64,000 nt of DNA from Streptomyces hiroshimensis (lineage in GTDB: Bacteria; Actinomycetota; Actinomycetes; Streptomycetales; Streptomycetaceae): contig NZ_BMUT01000017.1 of NCBI RefSeq assembly GCF_014650335.1, forward strand, positions 1 through 64,000, given 5' to 3'. Positions 32,751-40,566 of the stretch are shown one piece after another. How positions within the stretch are numbered: position 1 is the stretch's first letter; every line of letters begins with the position of its first letter. Made by a program: the position numbers and the translations under genes. Under the pieces are notes generated by a model that was not told the origin of the DNA, searched no databases, and saw only the letters and a list, made by a program, of their open reading frames with translations.

Positions 32751-33629
32751 TCAGAGGGGCCGGGTGGCGCGCAGCACGCCGTAGCGCATGACGCCGCGCT
32801 CGTAGGCCTGCTTCATCAGGGGCACGGAGTTAAGGAACCGGAAGATGTCCATCCCTTTGGCCCTGACCAGCTTCCACACCATGGACGGGTCGCGGACGAC
32901 GGGCTTGACGATGTCGCTGGACAGCTTCCAGGTGTCGGATACGCGTTCGGACCAGTCGGCGGTCCGGACGTCCGTGAAGCCGAGACCGGCCGACAGTTCT
33001 GCGTAGTGGCCGAGCGGCAGCACGTGCGAGACGACGAAGTCGCGGTAGATGCGCCCCAGCAGCCGGGACTCGTCGGCGTCGAGGCGGTCGTCGCGGGCGC
33101 ACCAGGTGGCGACGAGCAGCGTGCCGCCGGGCTTGAGCACGCGCAGGCACTCGGCGAGGAAGGCCCGTTTGTCGGGCATCAGCTCGCAGCTCTCCAGGGC
33201 CCAGACGACGTCGAAGGTGCCGTCGGGGTAGTCCGTGTGCAGGGCGTCGGCGAGACGGAAGGCGGTGCGGCCGGAGACGCCGCCCTCGGCGGCCTTGGTT
33301 TCCGCGCGGCCGATCTGCTCGGCGCTGAGGGTGATCCCGTCGACCCGGCATTCCAGCCGCTGCGCGAGGAGCACCGCGGAGGCCCCGATGCCGCAGCCGG
33401 CGTCGAGGACCCGGCTGCCCGCCGGCACGGGGCCGAAGCGGATCAGCTCCTCGACGAGCCGCACCTGGGCGGCGTGCCGGCCCGGGTCGGGCTCGCCCTC
33501 GGCCCAGTAGCCGTGGTGGATGTGCTCGCCCCACAGGCTCTCGTACAGCTCGATCAGTCCGTCGTAGTGGTCCTTGATGGCGGCGTGCAGGTCGGGCGTC
33601 GGCCACCGGGGCTGCAGTGCGCTGGTCAT
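32751..33629 (-). CDS. class I SAM methyltransferase (gamma-tocopherol/sterol-methyltransferase-like)
   Basis: 292 residues. SAM motif I is VLDAGCGIGAS; further motifs are FDVVWALESCELM and LKPGGTLLVATW. The N-terminal segment SLWGEHIHHGYW is typical of the SMT/tocopherol-methyltransferase group, which contains both C- and O-methyltransferases of natural-product clusters. It lies 27 bp from the aminotransferase and 42 bp from the type III PKS gene; the latter gap contains short pentamer repeats (GATCA, GGTCG). It could methylate the type III PKS product. C- versus O-methylation cannot be told. Confidence 0.88.
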   Translation of the reverse strand: MTSALQPRWPTPDLHAAIKDHYDGLIELYESLWGEHIHHGYWAEGEPDPGRHAAQVRLVEELIRFGPVPAGSRVLDAGCGIGASAVLLAQRLECRVDGITLSAEQIGRAETKAAEGGVSGRTAFRLADALHTDYPDGTFDVVWALESCELMPDKRAFLAECLRVLKPGGTLLVATWCARDDRLDADESRLLGRIYRDFVVSHVLPLGHYAELSAGLGFTDVRTADWSERVSDTWKLSSDIVKPVVRDPSMVWKLVRAKGMDIFRFLNSVPLMKQAYERGVMRYGVLRATRPL

Positions 33630-33671
33630 GGGGAGGTCCCCTCGGTTCAGATCAGATCAGGTCGGGTCGGG

Positions 33672-34790
33672 TCAGAAGCGGACGAGCGCGGACTCCATGG
33701 TCAGGCCGGGTCCGAAGGCCATGAGCACGGCGTGCTCGCCGGGCCGCGGGCGGCTCTCGCGCAGGATGTGGTCGAGGATGAGCAGGATGGTGGCGGATGA
33801 GCAGTTGCCGTGGCCGGCGAGGACGGCGCGCGAGGGGGCGAGCTGTGCGGGCGTCAGCGCGAGCCGCTCCCCCACGAAGTCGATGATCTTCGGGCCGCCG
33901 GGGTGGACGCCCCAGTGCGTGATGTCCCCCGCCTCCAGGCCGTGCGGCGCGAGGAGCCGCTTCACGAACGGCTCGATGCTCTCGGCCAGGTAGAACGGCA
34001 CGTACGGGGAGAGGGTCATACGGAACGCGCTGTCCTCGATGTGCCAGCTCATCGCGTGCAGCGTCTCGGGGTGGGTCTCGGTGTGCGTGCCGAGGAAGAC
34101 GGGGCCGGGCCCTCCGTCGCCGGTGCCGGTGCCGGTGTCCGTGTCCGTGTCCGTGTCCGTGTCCGTGTCCGTGTCCGTGTCCGTGTCCGTGCCGAGCAGC
34201 ATCATCGCCCCGGCGTCGCCGAAGAGGGCGTTCACCACGGCCTGTTCGGCGGTGTGCTCGGGCCGCTGGTGGACCGAGCACACCTCGCCCGTGCCGGCGA
34301 GGACGAGTTCGCCGGGGCGGGCGGCCAGTGCGTCGAGGGCCGTCTTGAGCACGTTGAAGGCGGCGTTGCAGCCCATGTGGCCGATGAAGGTGCGGCGCAG
34401 GTCCTGGCGCAGCCCGAACTCCTCGGCCAGCACGATGTCGGGGGTGGGGCCCGCGTATCCCGTGCAGCTGGCCACCACGAAGCTGCCGACCCGCTCCCGG
34501 GCGCCGGGGCCCGCCGCCTCCAGGACGCCGCCGACGGTCCGCCGGCCCATCGCGAGGAAGTGCTCCTGCCACGCCTCCATCCGGGCCTTGATGGGCGGGT
34601 AGCCGCCGGCGTAGGCGGTGCGTGGGTCCCAGGCCATGCGGCGGGTGTGCACGCCCGAGCCGCGGAAGATCTCCTCGGCCCGGGGCACGGTGCGGAACAT
34701 CGCGCGGTAGTGCTCGTCGTAGGCGCTCTGCTGGGGGACGGCGGTGGGCGGGGCGGCGGTGCGCAGCGCCAGCAGGCGGGCCGCGCTCAC
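33672..34790 (-). CDS. type III polyketide synthase (chalcone synthase-like)
   Basis: 372 residues, normal for the family, starting GTG 34790 and overlapping the SRPBCC stop by 4 nt. The catalytic triad is intact: Cys141 in GHMGCNAAFNVL, His296 in WGVHPGGPKIID, Asn329 in GHGNCSSATIL; the C-terminal GFGPG loop reads AFGPGLTMES. It should extend a CoA or ACP starter with malonyl-CoA and cyclise to a pyrone, resorcinol or phenolic ring. Residues about 200-224 are a Thr-Asp/Thr-Gly repeat coded by a hexanucleotide array, inserted in a surface region between the Cys and His. Neighbouring ligases, ACPs and SRPBCC protein may supply its starter and shape the ring. Confidence 0.94.
   Translation of the reverse strand: MSAARLLALRTAAPPTAVPQQSAYDEHYRAMFRTVPRAEEIFRGSGVHTRRMAWDPRTAYAGGYPPIKARMEAWQEHFLAMGRRTVGGVLEAAGPGARERVGSFVVASCTGYAGPTPDIVLAEEFGLRQDLRRTFIGHMGCNAAFNVLKTALDALAARPGELVLAGTGEVCSVHQRPEHTAEQAVVNALFGDAGAMMLLGTDTDTDTDTDTDTDTDTDTGTGTGDGGPGPVFLGTHTETHPETLHAMSWHIEDSAFRMTLSPYVPFYLAESIEPFVKRLLAPHGLEAGDITHWGVHPGGPKIIDFVGERLALTPAQLAPSRAVLAGHGNCSSATILLILDHILRESRPRPGEHAVLMAFGPGLTMESALVRF
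34123..34188. repeat. hexanucleotide tandem array inside the type III PKS gene
   Basis: Eleven head-to-tail hexamers: two GTGCCG then nine GTGTCC on the plus strand, in frame with the minus-strand gene, coding Thr-Gly then Thr-Asp pairs. Perfect copies make slippage in steps of two residues likely. Confidence 0.95.
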
Positions 34791-35251
34791 CCCTCCTCCA
34801 CGCGCTGCTTGATCGCCGCGAGGAACCCCTCGGTGACCTGGTCGCTCTGCTGCCGGGCGAAGGGTTCGACGAGCGGCAGGACCACGGCCGCCACGTCGAC
34901 GTCGGCCTCGGAGCGGGTGTCTATCTCCAGGTAGGTGCTGCCGGAGCTCGTGCCGGAGGTGGTGCGGAATTCGCCCCAGGAGCGGAAGTTGTGGCTGCCG
35001 ACGGGCTCCCAGGTGATCCGGCCGGGGTCGCCGGTGTCGAAACGGGTGCGGTGGTCGGGGGTGTGGCTCACGGCGCCGTTGGAGAGCGTGGCGAGCCGGT
35101 AGTGGTAGATGCCGTCGCCCTCGTCGATGAGGGATTCGACGCCGGGCATCAGCAGGCCGCAGGTGACGACGTCGAGCAGCAGGCGGCGTACGGCGTCCGG
35201 TGCGGCACGGACCTCGGTCCCACGGGTGCTGGCGGAACGGATGGCGACCAT
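34787..35251 (-). CDS. SRPBCC-family polyketide cyclase/dehydrase-like protein
   Basis: 154 residues from ATG 35251 (GAAGGA upstream), a single SRPBCC domain: TEVRAAPDAVRRLLLDV, MPGVESLIDEGDG, HTRFDTGDPGRITWEPV-like strands and a long C-terminal helix (FARQQSDQVTEGFLAAIKQR). The family includes aromatase/cyclases and ligand carriers. Its stop overlaps the start of the type III PKS gene, so the two proteins are made together; a role in folding, cyclising or dehydrating the PKS product is the simplest inference. A second soluble SRPBCC protein is at 45019-45552. Confidence 0.8.
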   Translation of the reverse strand: MVAIRSASTRGTEVRAAPDAVRRLLLDVVTCGLLMPGVESLIDEGDGIYHYRLATLSNGAVSHTPDHRTRFDTGDPGRITWEPVGSHNFRSWGEFRTTSGTSSGSTYLEIDTRSEADVDVAAVVLPLVEPFARQQSDQVTEGFLAAIKQRVEEG

Positions 35252-35298
35252 GGCGTCCTTCGGGGTGTCTCGTGCGGGAGGTTGATGGCAGGGCCCGG

Positions 35299-36087
35299 TC
35301 AGAGAGCCTGAGGGGCCCTGACGGCGTGGCCGATGTAGCTGGCCGAGGTGTCGCCGGTGAGGGCGAAGGCCCCGAGCCTGCGGTGGCGCAGCAGGCCCGG
35401 CAGCAGCGCGGGCAGGGGGCGGGCCGGGCCGAGGCCGTGGAAGGCGCCCGGCCGCATTCCGTGTGCGGCCAGCAGGGCGCGCAGTTCGGCGGGGCGGATG
35501 AACATGCGCCAGTCGTGGGTGCCGGGCCGGATGATGCCGAGCAGCTTCTCGGCGAGCAGGATCAGCAGCAGGTAGCTGCGGACGGTGCGGTTGACGGTGT
35601 CGAAGAGCAGGACGCCGCCGGGGACGAGCAGCCGGCTGATCTCGGCGAGGGCGGCGGGCAGGTCGTGGAAGTGCTCCAGGACGTCGGAGGCGACGACGGC
35701 CTCGGCGCAGCCGCCGGGGAGTCCCGTGCCGTACGCGGAGCCGACGCGGTACGTCACGGTGACGCCGCCGGCCGCGGCGTGCCGGCGGGCCGCCTCGACG
35801 CTGCCGGGCGAGAGGTCGATGCCGGTGACGGCGTAGCCGCGGGCGGCGAGGTCCTCGGAGACCAGTCCCCCGCCGCAGCCGAGGTCGACGACCCGGATGC
35901 GGTCGCGGGGAACGCCGGGGTGGTGCTCGCGCAGGACGCGGTCGAAGTGGCCGGTGCGGGCCGCGTTCATCTCGTGCAGGGCGCGCAGCGGGCCCTCGGG
36001 GTCCCACCAGCCGTCGCCGACCTGCTCGTAGTAGTCGTTGTCGATGCGTACGCTGCCGCTGCGTACGCGGCCGGGGGCCGTCGTCAT
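35299..36087 (-). CDS. UbiG-like class I SAM methyltransferase
   Basis: 262 residues. SAM motif I VVDLGCGGGLVSEDLA, motif II region VTGIDLSPGSVEAARRHA, and VASDVLEHFHDLPAAL match UbiG/3-demethylubiquinone O-methyltransferase-like proteins; the start DNDYYEQVGDGWWDPEG is also typical. A hydrophobic stretch SYLLLILLAEKLLGII (about 180-195) is seen in this subfamily. The ATG overlaps the stop of the dehydrogenase gene by 1 nt. O-methylation of a phenol or enol is likely; the substrate is unknown. Confidence 0.87.
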   Translation of the reverse strand: MTTAPGRVRSGSVRIDNDYYEQVGDGWWDPEGPLRALHEMNAARTGHFDRVLREHHPGVPRDRIRVVDLGCGGGLVSEDLAARGYAVTGIDLSPGSVEAARRHAAAGGVTVTYRVGSAYGTGLPGGCAEAVVASDVLEHFHDLPAALAEISRLLVPGGVLLFDTVNRTVRSYLLLILLAEKLLGIIRPGTHDWRMFIRPAELRALLAAHGMRPGAFHGLGPARPLPALLPGLLRHRRLGAFALTGDTSASYIGHAVRAPQAL

Positions 36088-37355
36088 CACAGCCACCTCG
36101 GGGTCTCTACGGGGCTGATGCCGAGCGTGGCCTTGCCGATGTGCTCGCGGGCGAGGTCGTTGGTGAAGGGCAGCAGCGGCCCGGCCTTGACGTCGCGCCA
36201 GATCTGGCCGATGCGGGAGCCGTCGCGGATGCCGGAGCCGCCGATCACCTCGAAGGCGGTGGCGACGACGTGCTCGGCCTCGTTGGTGATGAAGTACTTG
36301 GGGATGCAGGTGTCGGCGACGAAGGCCGGCAGGTCGTCGCCGGGGTCGGCGTGACGCGTGGCGTACTCGGTGAGCAGCGCGTCCATGGTGGCCAGCGAGG
36401 AGCGCATCCGGGCGACGGCGAACTGGATGCCGGGCAGCCGGGCGAGGTCGCCGACGGCGGTCGTGGACCGGCCGCGGGTGCGTTCGACGGCGAGCGCGTA
36501 GGCGCGTTCGGCGAGGCCGAGGAAGACGGCGGCGAAGCAGTAGTGGCCCCACTGCTGGCGGGCCATGACGAAGAGCGGGGTGAGCCCGTCGGGGAAGACG
36601 GAGTCCTCGGCGGCGACCCGCAGGCCGGTCAGGGCGAGGGAGTGCGAGCCGGTCATCGGCAGGGCGAAGCCGCGCCACGGGGCGGTCACGGCGATGCCCT
36701 GCCGGGGCTTCTCGACGAAGAACGCGGCGAGGTTGAAGGGCGGTTCGAGGTGGGCGTCGTCCAGGCCGGCCGTGAGGACGAGGTGGGTGGCGGCGTCGTA
36801 CCCGGTGGCGAAGTGCTTGAGCCCGTCGAGGACGAAGCCGTCGCCGTCGCGCCGGGCCACGGTGGAGGGCCGGACCCAGTTGCCGCCCGAGCCCTCGTCG
36901 GTGAAGGGGCCGGCGAGGAACGCGCCGTCACGGACGGCCGTGAACATCCGCTCGCGGACGGCGGCGCCCAGGTCGCTGCGCAGGGAGCCGGTGAGGACGG
37001 CGTGGATGGCCAGGGTGAAGGCGGTGGAGCCGCAGCCTCCGGCGATGATCCGCAGCAGCCGGGTGTTCTCCTCCAGGGTGGCCTCGAACCCGCCCATCTC
37101 GCGCGGGACGTTGACGGCGGTGATCCCGGCGTCGGTGAGGTCGCGGAGGTTGCGGGCGACGAACGCGCCGCTCTCGTAGTTCTCCCCGGCGCGCTCGGCG
37201 AAGCGCTCGGCGAGCTCGTGCGCGCTGTCGCACAGGCGCTGCCATGCCGCGGCCCGCTCGGGGGCCGTAAGGGCAGCGGAGGTGTCGGGAGTCGTGGGGG
37301 CCGTGGGCGCCAGGGGGGTCGTGGGCGCCGGGGTTGCGGTGTCGACGGCGGTCAT
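36087..37355 (-). CDS. acyl-CoA dehydrogenase family protein (second pair, copy 2)
   Basis: 422 residues from ATG 37355, which has GGAGGG 9 nt upstream; ATG 37364 overlaps the previous stop and is an alternative. The N-terminus is a Thr/Pro/Ala-rich tail (about 1-35). The dehydrogenase domain has EMGGFEATLEENTRLLR, GPFTDEGSGGNW, LDGLKHFATGYDAATH, LPMTGSHSLAL and IGGSGIRDG. It belongs to the standard-length subgroup, unlike the ~600-aa pair of the left module. With the adjacent copy it may oxidise an aminoacyl or acyl chain bound to the ACP encoded at 38542-38838, as PltE/RedW-type enzymes do with prolyl-carrier protein. That role is inference. Confidence 0.85.
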   Translation of the reverse strand: MTAVDTATPAPTTPLAPTAPTTPDTSAALTAPERAAAWQRLCDSAHELAERFAERAGENYESGAFVARNLRDLTDAGITAVNVPREMGGFEATLEENTRLLRIIAGGCGSTAFTLAIHAVLTGSLRSDLGAAVRERMFTAVRDGAFLAGPFTDEGSGGNWVRPSTVARRDGDGFVLDGLKHFATGYDAATHLVLTAGLDDAHLEPPFNLAAFFVEKPRQGIAVTAPWRGFALPMTGSHSLALTGLRVAAEDSVFPDGLTPLFVMARQQWGHYCFAAVFLGLAERAYALAVERTRGRSTTAVGDLARLPGIQFAVARMRSSLATMDALLTEYATRHADPGDDLPAFVADTCIPKYFITNEAEHVVATAFEVIGGSGIRDGSRIGQIWRDVKAGPLLPFTNDLAREHIGKATLGISPVETPRWL

Positions 37356-37360
37356 GCGGT

Positions 37361-38545
37361 TCATCCCTCCCATCGGGGTTCGGCGAGGACCGGGACGCCG
37401 AGCGCGTGTTTTCCGGCCCACTCCGCCGTGACGTCGGAGTTCGGCGGTACGAGCAGGCCGGCCACCACGTCGCGGTACATCCGCTGCAGGGGGTGGCCGG
37501 CGAGCAGGGCGGAGCCGCCCTGGATCTGCATCGCGAGGGTGACGACCTCGTGCGCGAGCCGGCACACGCTGTTCTTCATCACGCTCATGTCGATGTAGTG
37601 GCCGAGCGGGTCGGCGGCGACGGCGGCCTCGTGGTCGGCGCGCACCGCCTGGTACAGGTGCGCCTCGGCGGCCGCGAGCCGGGTCCGTGCCTCGGCGACC
37701 TTGAACTGGACGCCCGGCAGGTGGGCGACGGTGCGGTCCAGGACGTGCAGGGTGCGGCCGCGCTGTTCGCGGACGACGAGGCCGAGGGCGCCCCGGGCGA
37801 TGCCGAGGAAGACGGAGGCGAAGCTGCACCAGGCCCAGTGCACGCCCTGGATGAACATCAGCGGCAGCGCCCCGGGTTCGCCGACCATGCGGCCGGCCTC
37901 CACGTAGCAGTCCTCCAGGACCAGGGAGTGGCTGCCGGTGGCCCGCATGCCCGCGGCGTCCCACTCGGCGGTGACGCGCACGCCCCGGCCGGGCTTGGGG
38001 ACGAGGAAGCCCACGGGCTGCGGCAGGCCGCGGTCGTCGGTGCGGGCGGCGGAGAGGAAGAGCAGGTCGGCGGCGGGGAATCCGGTGAAGAAGCCCTTGC
38101 GGCCGTTGAGGAGGTAGCCGCCGGGGACGGGCCGGGCGCTGGTGGTGGGGTGCCACCAGTTGCCGCCGACGCCGGGTTCGCTGAAGCCGCCCGCGATCAC
38201 GGCGCCGTCCTCGACGATCGCGCGGTAGGCCCAGGCGGCCTGGTCGCCGCCGATGCCCGCGATCATCGCGATGCCGTGGACGTGCATGTTGACCGCGAAC
38301 GCGGTGCTCGCGCAGGCCGCGGCGAGCGTCTCCTGGGCGCGGCACAGCTCTTCGAGGCCCGCTCCCCCGCCGCCCCACGCGGCGGGCACCGTCATCGCGG
38401 TGTAGCCGGAGGCGACGAGATCGGCGATGTTCTCGTGCGGGAAGGAGCCGTCGCGGTCGTGGGCGGCGGCCCGGTCGGCGAAGGAGGCCGCCAGCTCCGT
38501 GGCGAGGGCGACGGGGTCCGCCGCCTTGAGCGTGCGGGCGGTCAT
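37361..38545 (-). CDS. acyl-CoA dehydrogenase family protein (second pair, copy 1)
   Basis: 394 residues. Motifs: VPAAWGGGGAGLEELCRAQ, GGFSEPGVGGNWWHPT, LNGRKGFFTGFP, GMRATGSHSLVL, FASVFLGIARGAL and IQGGSALLAGHPLQRMYRD. Size and motifs fit an acyl-CoA dehydrogenase or a group D flavin monooxygenase-like relative. The start overlaps the ACP stop by ATGA, so ACP and enzyme are coupled, which suggests a carrier-bound substrate. It resembles the next gene in length and motif spacing; the two could act in sequence or as a heteromer. Confidence 0.85.
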   Translation of the reverse strand: MTARTLKAADPVALATELAASFADRAAAHDRDGSFPHENIADLVASGYTAMTVPAAWGGGGAGLEELCRAQETLAAACASTAFAVNMHVHGIAMIAGIGGDQAAWAYRAIVEDGAVIAGGFSEPGVGGNWWHPTTSARPVPGGYLLNGRKGFFTGFPAADLLFLSAARTDDRGLPQPVGFLVPKPGRGVRVTAEWDAAGMRATGSHSLVLEDCYVEAGRMVGEPGALPLMFIQGVHWAWCSFASVFLGIARGALGLVVREQRGRTLHVLDRTVAHLPGVQFKVAEARTRLAAAEAHLYQAVRADHEAAVAADPLGHYIDMSVMKNSVCRLAHEVVTLAMQIQGGSALLAGHPLQRMYRDVVAGLLVPPNSDVTAEWAGKHALGVPVLAEPRWEG

Positions 38546-38838
38546 GCCGGGCTCCCGGCCGGGACGAGTGCGGGCACGGCGCCGTCCAGGTAGCGCAGCA
38601 GGCTCGCCACCGTGTCGCCCTCCGCGCGGGTCGCGGTCGCCAGCCAGTCCGCGATGTCGATCGGGCCGAAGCGGTCCCGGATGCGTTCGAAGGTCTCGGC
38701 CAGGTCGACCGAGTCCATCCCGAGATCACCGGTGAGGGTGGAGCGGTCGGTGACCGTACGCTCGGCGATCTCGGGGCGTACGGCGACGATCTGCTCGATG
38801 AGCATCGTCCGGATGGCCTGGGCCCGGTGCTCGTGCAC
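38542..38838 (-). CDS. acyl carrier protein
   Basis: 98 residues from GTG 38838 with GGGGAG 5 nt upstream. The phosphopantetheine serine is in GDLGMDSVDLAETFERI. It is the first gene of the long operon that runs to the FMN reductase and is coupled to the dehydrogenase gene. The domain is followed by a short tail ending PAGSPA. It is distinct from the 88-aa ACP of the neighbouring operon, so two different chains or stages are probably carried. A candidate SARP site lies 88 bp upstream. Confidence 0.88.
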   Translation of the reverse strand: MHEHRAQAIRTMLIEQIVAVRPEIAERTVTDRSTLTGDLGMDSVDLAETFERIRDRFGPIDIADWLATATRAEGDTVASLLRYLDGAVPALVPAGSPA

Positions 38839-38925
38839 GTGTACTCCCCATGACGAAATGACGAAGTAGCTGCCGTTCCATGGAAACTGCTCTGTGGAAA
38901 CCGCGCCGACATCGTGGCCCCGCCC

Positions 38926-38943
38926 TCTGTAGCCGCGCTTGCG
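38926..38943 (-). promoter_or_regulatory. candidate SARP operator upstream of the ACP-dehydrogenase-type III PKS operon
   Basis: Read toward the ACP gene the site is CGCAAGCGCGGCTACAGA, with CAAG and ACAG 11 bp apart, 88 bp before the GTG. The second half is the most divergent of the set. Confidence 0.45.
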
Positions 38944-38973
38944 TGCCGCCTTACAGGGGGTTGCGGGCACGGC

Positions 38974-39010
38974 GGAGGGCCCGGGCGGCCGTCCGGCGCC
39001 CGGGCCCTCC
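38974..39010 (-). terminator. terminator hairpin after the decarboxylase-ACP operon
   Basis: A perfect 14-bp stem: GGAGGGCCCGGGCG (38974-38987) pairs with CGCCCGGGCCCTCC (38997-39010), 9-nt loop. It lies 16 bp past the stop of the 88-aa ACP gene and separates two minus-strand operons. Confidence 0.8.
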
Positions 39011-39025
39011 CCTCTGCCGCGGCGG

Positions 39026-39292
39026 TCAGCGTGCGGCCGCCTCCCGTTCCCGTACGGTGCGGATCAGTTCCCACAGCGTGGCGGGCGTGTCGAAGACGCC
39101 CGGGGCGAGGTCGTCGTCGGGGATGCCGATCCCGTACGCGCCCTCGATGCGGATCAGCAGCTCCACCATGGCCAGCGAGTCGAGGCCGGCGGCCTTCAGC
39201 CGGGTGCCGGGCTCGATCCCGCCCGGGCGGGCGAGCCGCGGCAGCGCCTCGCGCAGCAGTTCCTCGTAGGTGGCGTCCCACCGGTCGCTCAT
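39026..39292 (-). CDS. acyl carrier protein (aminoacyl carrier, VinL-like candidate)
   Basis: 88 residues with the phosphopantetheine serine in KAAGLDSLAMVELLIRIE. ATG 39292 overlaps the decarboxylase stop (ATGA). It is the last gene of the operon KASIII - AMP ligase - PLP decarboxylase - ACP. In vicenistatin-type and butirosin-type pathways an equivalent carrier (VinL, BtrI) holds an amino acid while a LysA-like enzyme decarboxylates it. The set here supports the same arrangement, although the amino acid is not known. Confidence 0.9.
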   Translation of the reverse strand: MSDRWDATYEELLREALPRLARPGGIEPGTRLKAAGLDSLAMVELLIRIEGAYGIGIPDDDLAPGVFDTPATLWELIRTVREREAAAR

Positions 39293-40566
39293 GTCAGCTC
39301 CTTGACGGGTATGGGGTCGGTGACCGGGGCGCCGGAGGCGCCGTCCAGTTCGCGGCGGTAGAGGGCGAGCCGGGTGGCCGAGACGACGTCCGTGCCGCGG
39401 AGGACGATCTCGGCGGGTGCCGGGTGGCCGAGGAAGCCGAGGAGGCTGGCCGTCAGGCCGTACGCGCCGACGTTGGGGAACTCCAGGACGGCGCCGGGCC
39501 GCAGCCCGGGCAGCTCGACGGACCGGCCGAGCAGGTCCGCAGGGGTGCACAGCGGTCCGGCGAGCGTGGCGCGCTGCGGCTCGTCGGGCACGGTGCCCGG
39601 CAGGGGCCGTGCGCTCATGGGCAGCAGCCGGCCGAGGCCGGAGAGCCCGCCGAGGTGGTTGATGCCGGAGTCGAGGACCGCGTAGCGGGTGCCGCGGCTG
39701 TCCTTGACGTCGGTGACCGTGCACAGCAGCCGGCCGCTGTCGCCGACGAGGTAGCGGCCGGATTCGAAGGCGATCACGGGCAGGCCCGCGCGCCAGCCGG
39801 GCAGCGAGGCGTCGAGCTCCTGCGTCACGGCGGCCCGCAGGCCGGGGTAGAGCGGCCGCTCGCCGGGCACGGCGTAGGGCGCGGCGAACCCGCCGCCGAG
39901 ATCGAGCAGGCGCAGGTCGGTGCCGAGGCGGCGGCGCAGTTCGGCGGCGGTGCGGATGCTCTGGACGATCTCGGCGCACAGGCCTTCCTCGTCACGGGCG
40001 TTGGTGAGCGGGAAGAAGTGCAGGCCGATCACGCGGACGCCGGGGACGGCGAGCCGGCCGGGCTCCGCGAGCAGGGCTTCGGGGTCGAAGCCGAACTGGG
40101 AGGCGGTGCCGGTCATGCGCAGGCCGGCGCCGCCGGGTGCGCCCGCCGCGTTGATGCGCAGGACGCATTGCGCGCTCACGCCGTGGGCGTCGGCGGCGGC
40201 GCCGATCCGGGCGAGGTCGCCGAAGGACTCGGCGGAGAAGTGCCGTACGCCGTGCAGGACGGCTTCGCCGAGTTCGCCGGGGGTCTTGCCGGGGCCGGAG
40301 TAGAGGAGTTCGCCGGGCGGGCAGCCCGCTTCGAGGGCCGAGGCGAGTTCACCGCGGGAGGTCACCTCGGCGCGGGCGCCGCGGCGGCGGAGTTCGGCGA
40401 CGAGCCGGGGATGGGGGTTGGCCTTGAGGGAGTAGTAGATGCGGGAGGGGTCGGGCAGGGCGGCGCGCAGGTCGTCGTAGGCCCGGCCGACGCGGCCGAG
40501 GTCGTAGACGTAGAGCGGGCTGCCGTAGCGGCCCACCAGCTCCGCGGCGGGGTCACCGGCCGTCAT
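39289..40566 (-). CDS. PLP-dependent decarboxylase, LysA/VinO/BtrK-like
   Basis: 425 residues of fold-type III: PLP lysine Lys48 in YYSLKANPHP, LDLGGGFAAPY, the C-terminal active-site cysteine motif GPLCTPADLLG and LEFPNVGAYGLT. This is the diaminopimelate/ornithine decarboxylase family; primary LysA would not be expected inside such an operon. BtrK and VinO are relatives that decarboxylate a carrier-bound glutamyl or methylaspartyl group. The ACP downstream (4-nt overlap) and AMP ligase upstream (14-nt overlap) support a carrier-bound substrate. Confidence 0.9.
   Translation of the reverse strand: MTAGDPAAELVGRYGSPLYVYDLGRVGRAYDDLRAALPDPSRIYYSLKANPHPRLVAELRRRGARAEVTSRGELASALEAGCPPGELLYSGPGKTPGELGEAVLHGVRHFSAESFGDLARIGAAADAHGVSAQCVLRINAAGAPGGAGLRMTGTASQFGFDPEALLAEPGRLAVPGVRVIGLHFFPLTNARDEEGLCAEIVQSIRTAAELRRRLGTDLRLLDLGGGFAAPYAVPGERPLYPGLRAAVTQELDASLPGWRAGLPVIAFESGRYLVGDSGRLLCTVTDVKDSRGTRYAVLDSGINHLGGLSGLGRLLPMSARPLPGTVPDEPQRATLAGPLCTPADLLGRSVELPGLRPGAVLEFPNVGAYGLTASLLGFLGHPAPAEIVLRGTDVVSATRLALYRRELDGASGAPVTDPIPVKELT

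Noticed and set aside
34123..34188. Short tandem array as a CRISPR or minisatellite element
   Set aside because: Units are 6 bp, contiguous, without spacers and in frame within a gene.
36087..39281. Single fused protein across the dehydrogenases and both ACPs
   Set aside because: The long frame is out of frame with the ACP and first dehydrogenase, contains a strong terminator and separate starts with ribosome-binding sites.
39289..40566. Primary-metabolism lysA (lysine biosynthesis)
   Set aside because: It is embedded between an AMP ligase and an ACP with overlaps on both sides, as in carrier-bound decarboxylation systems.
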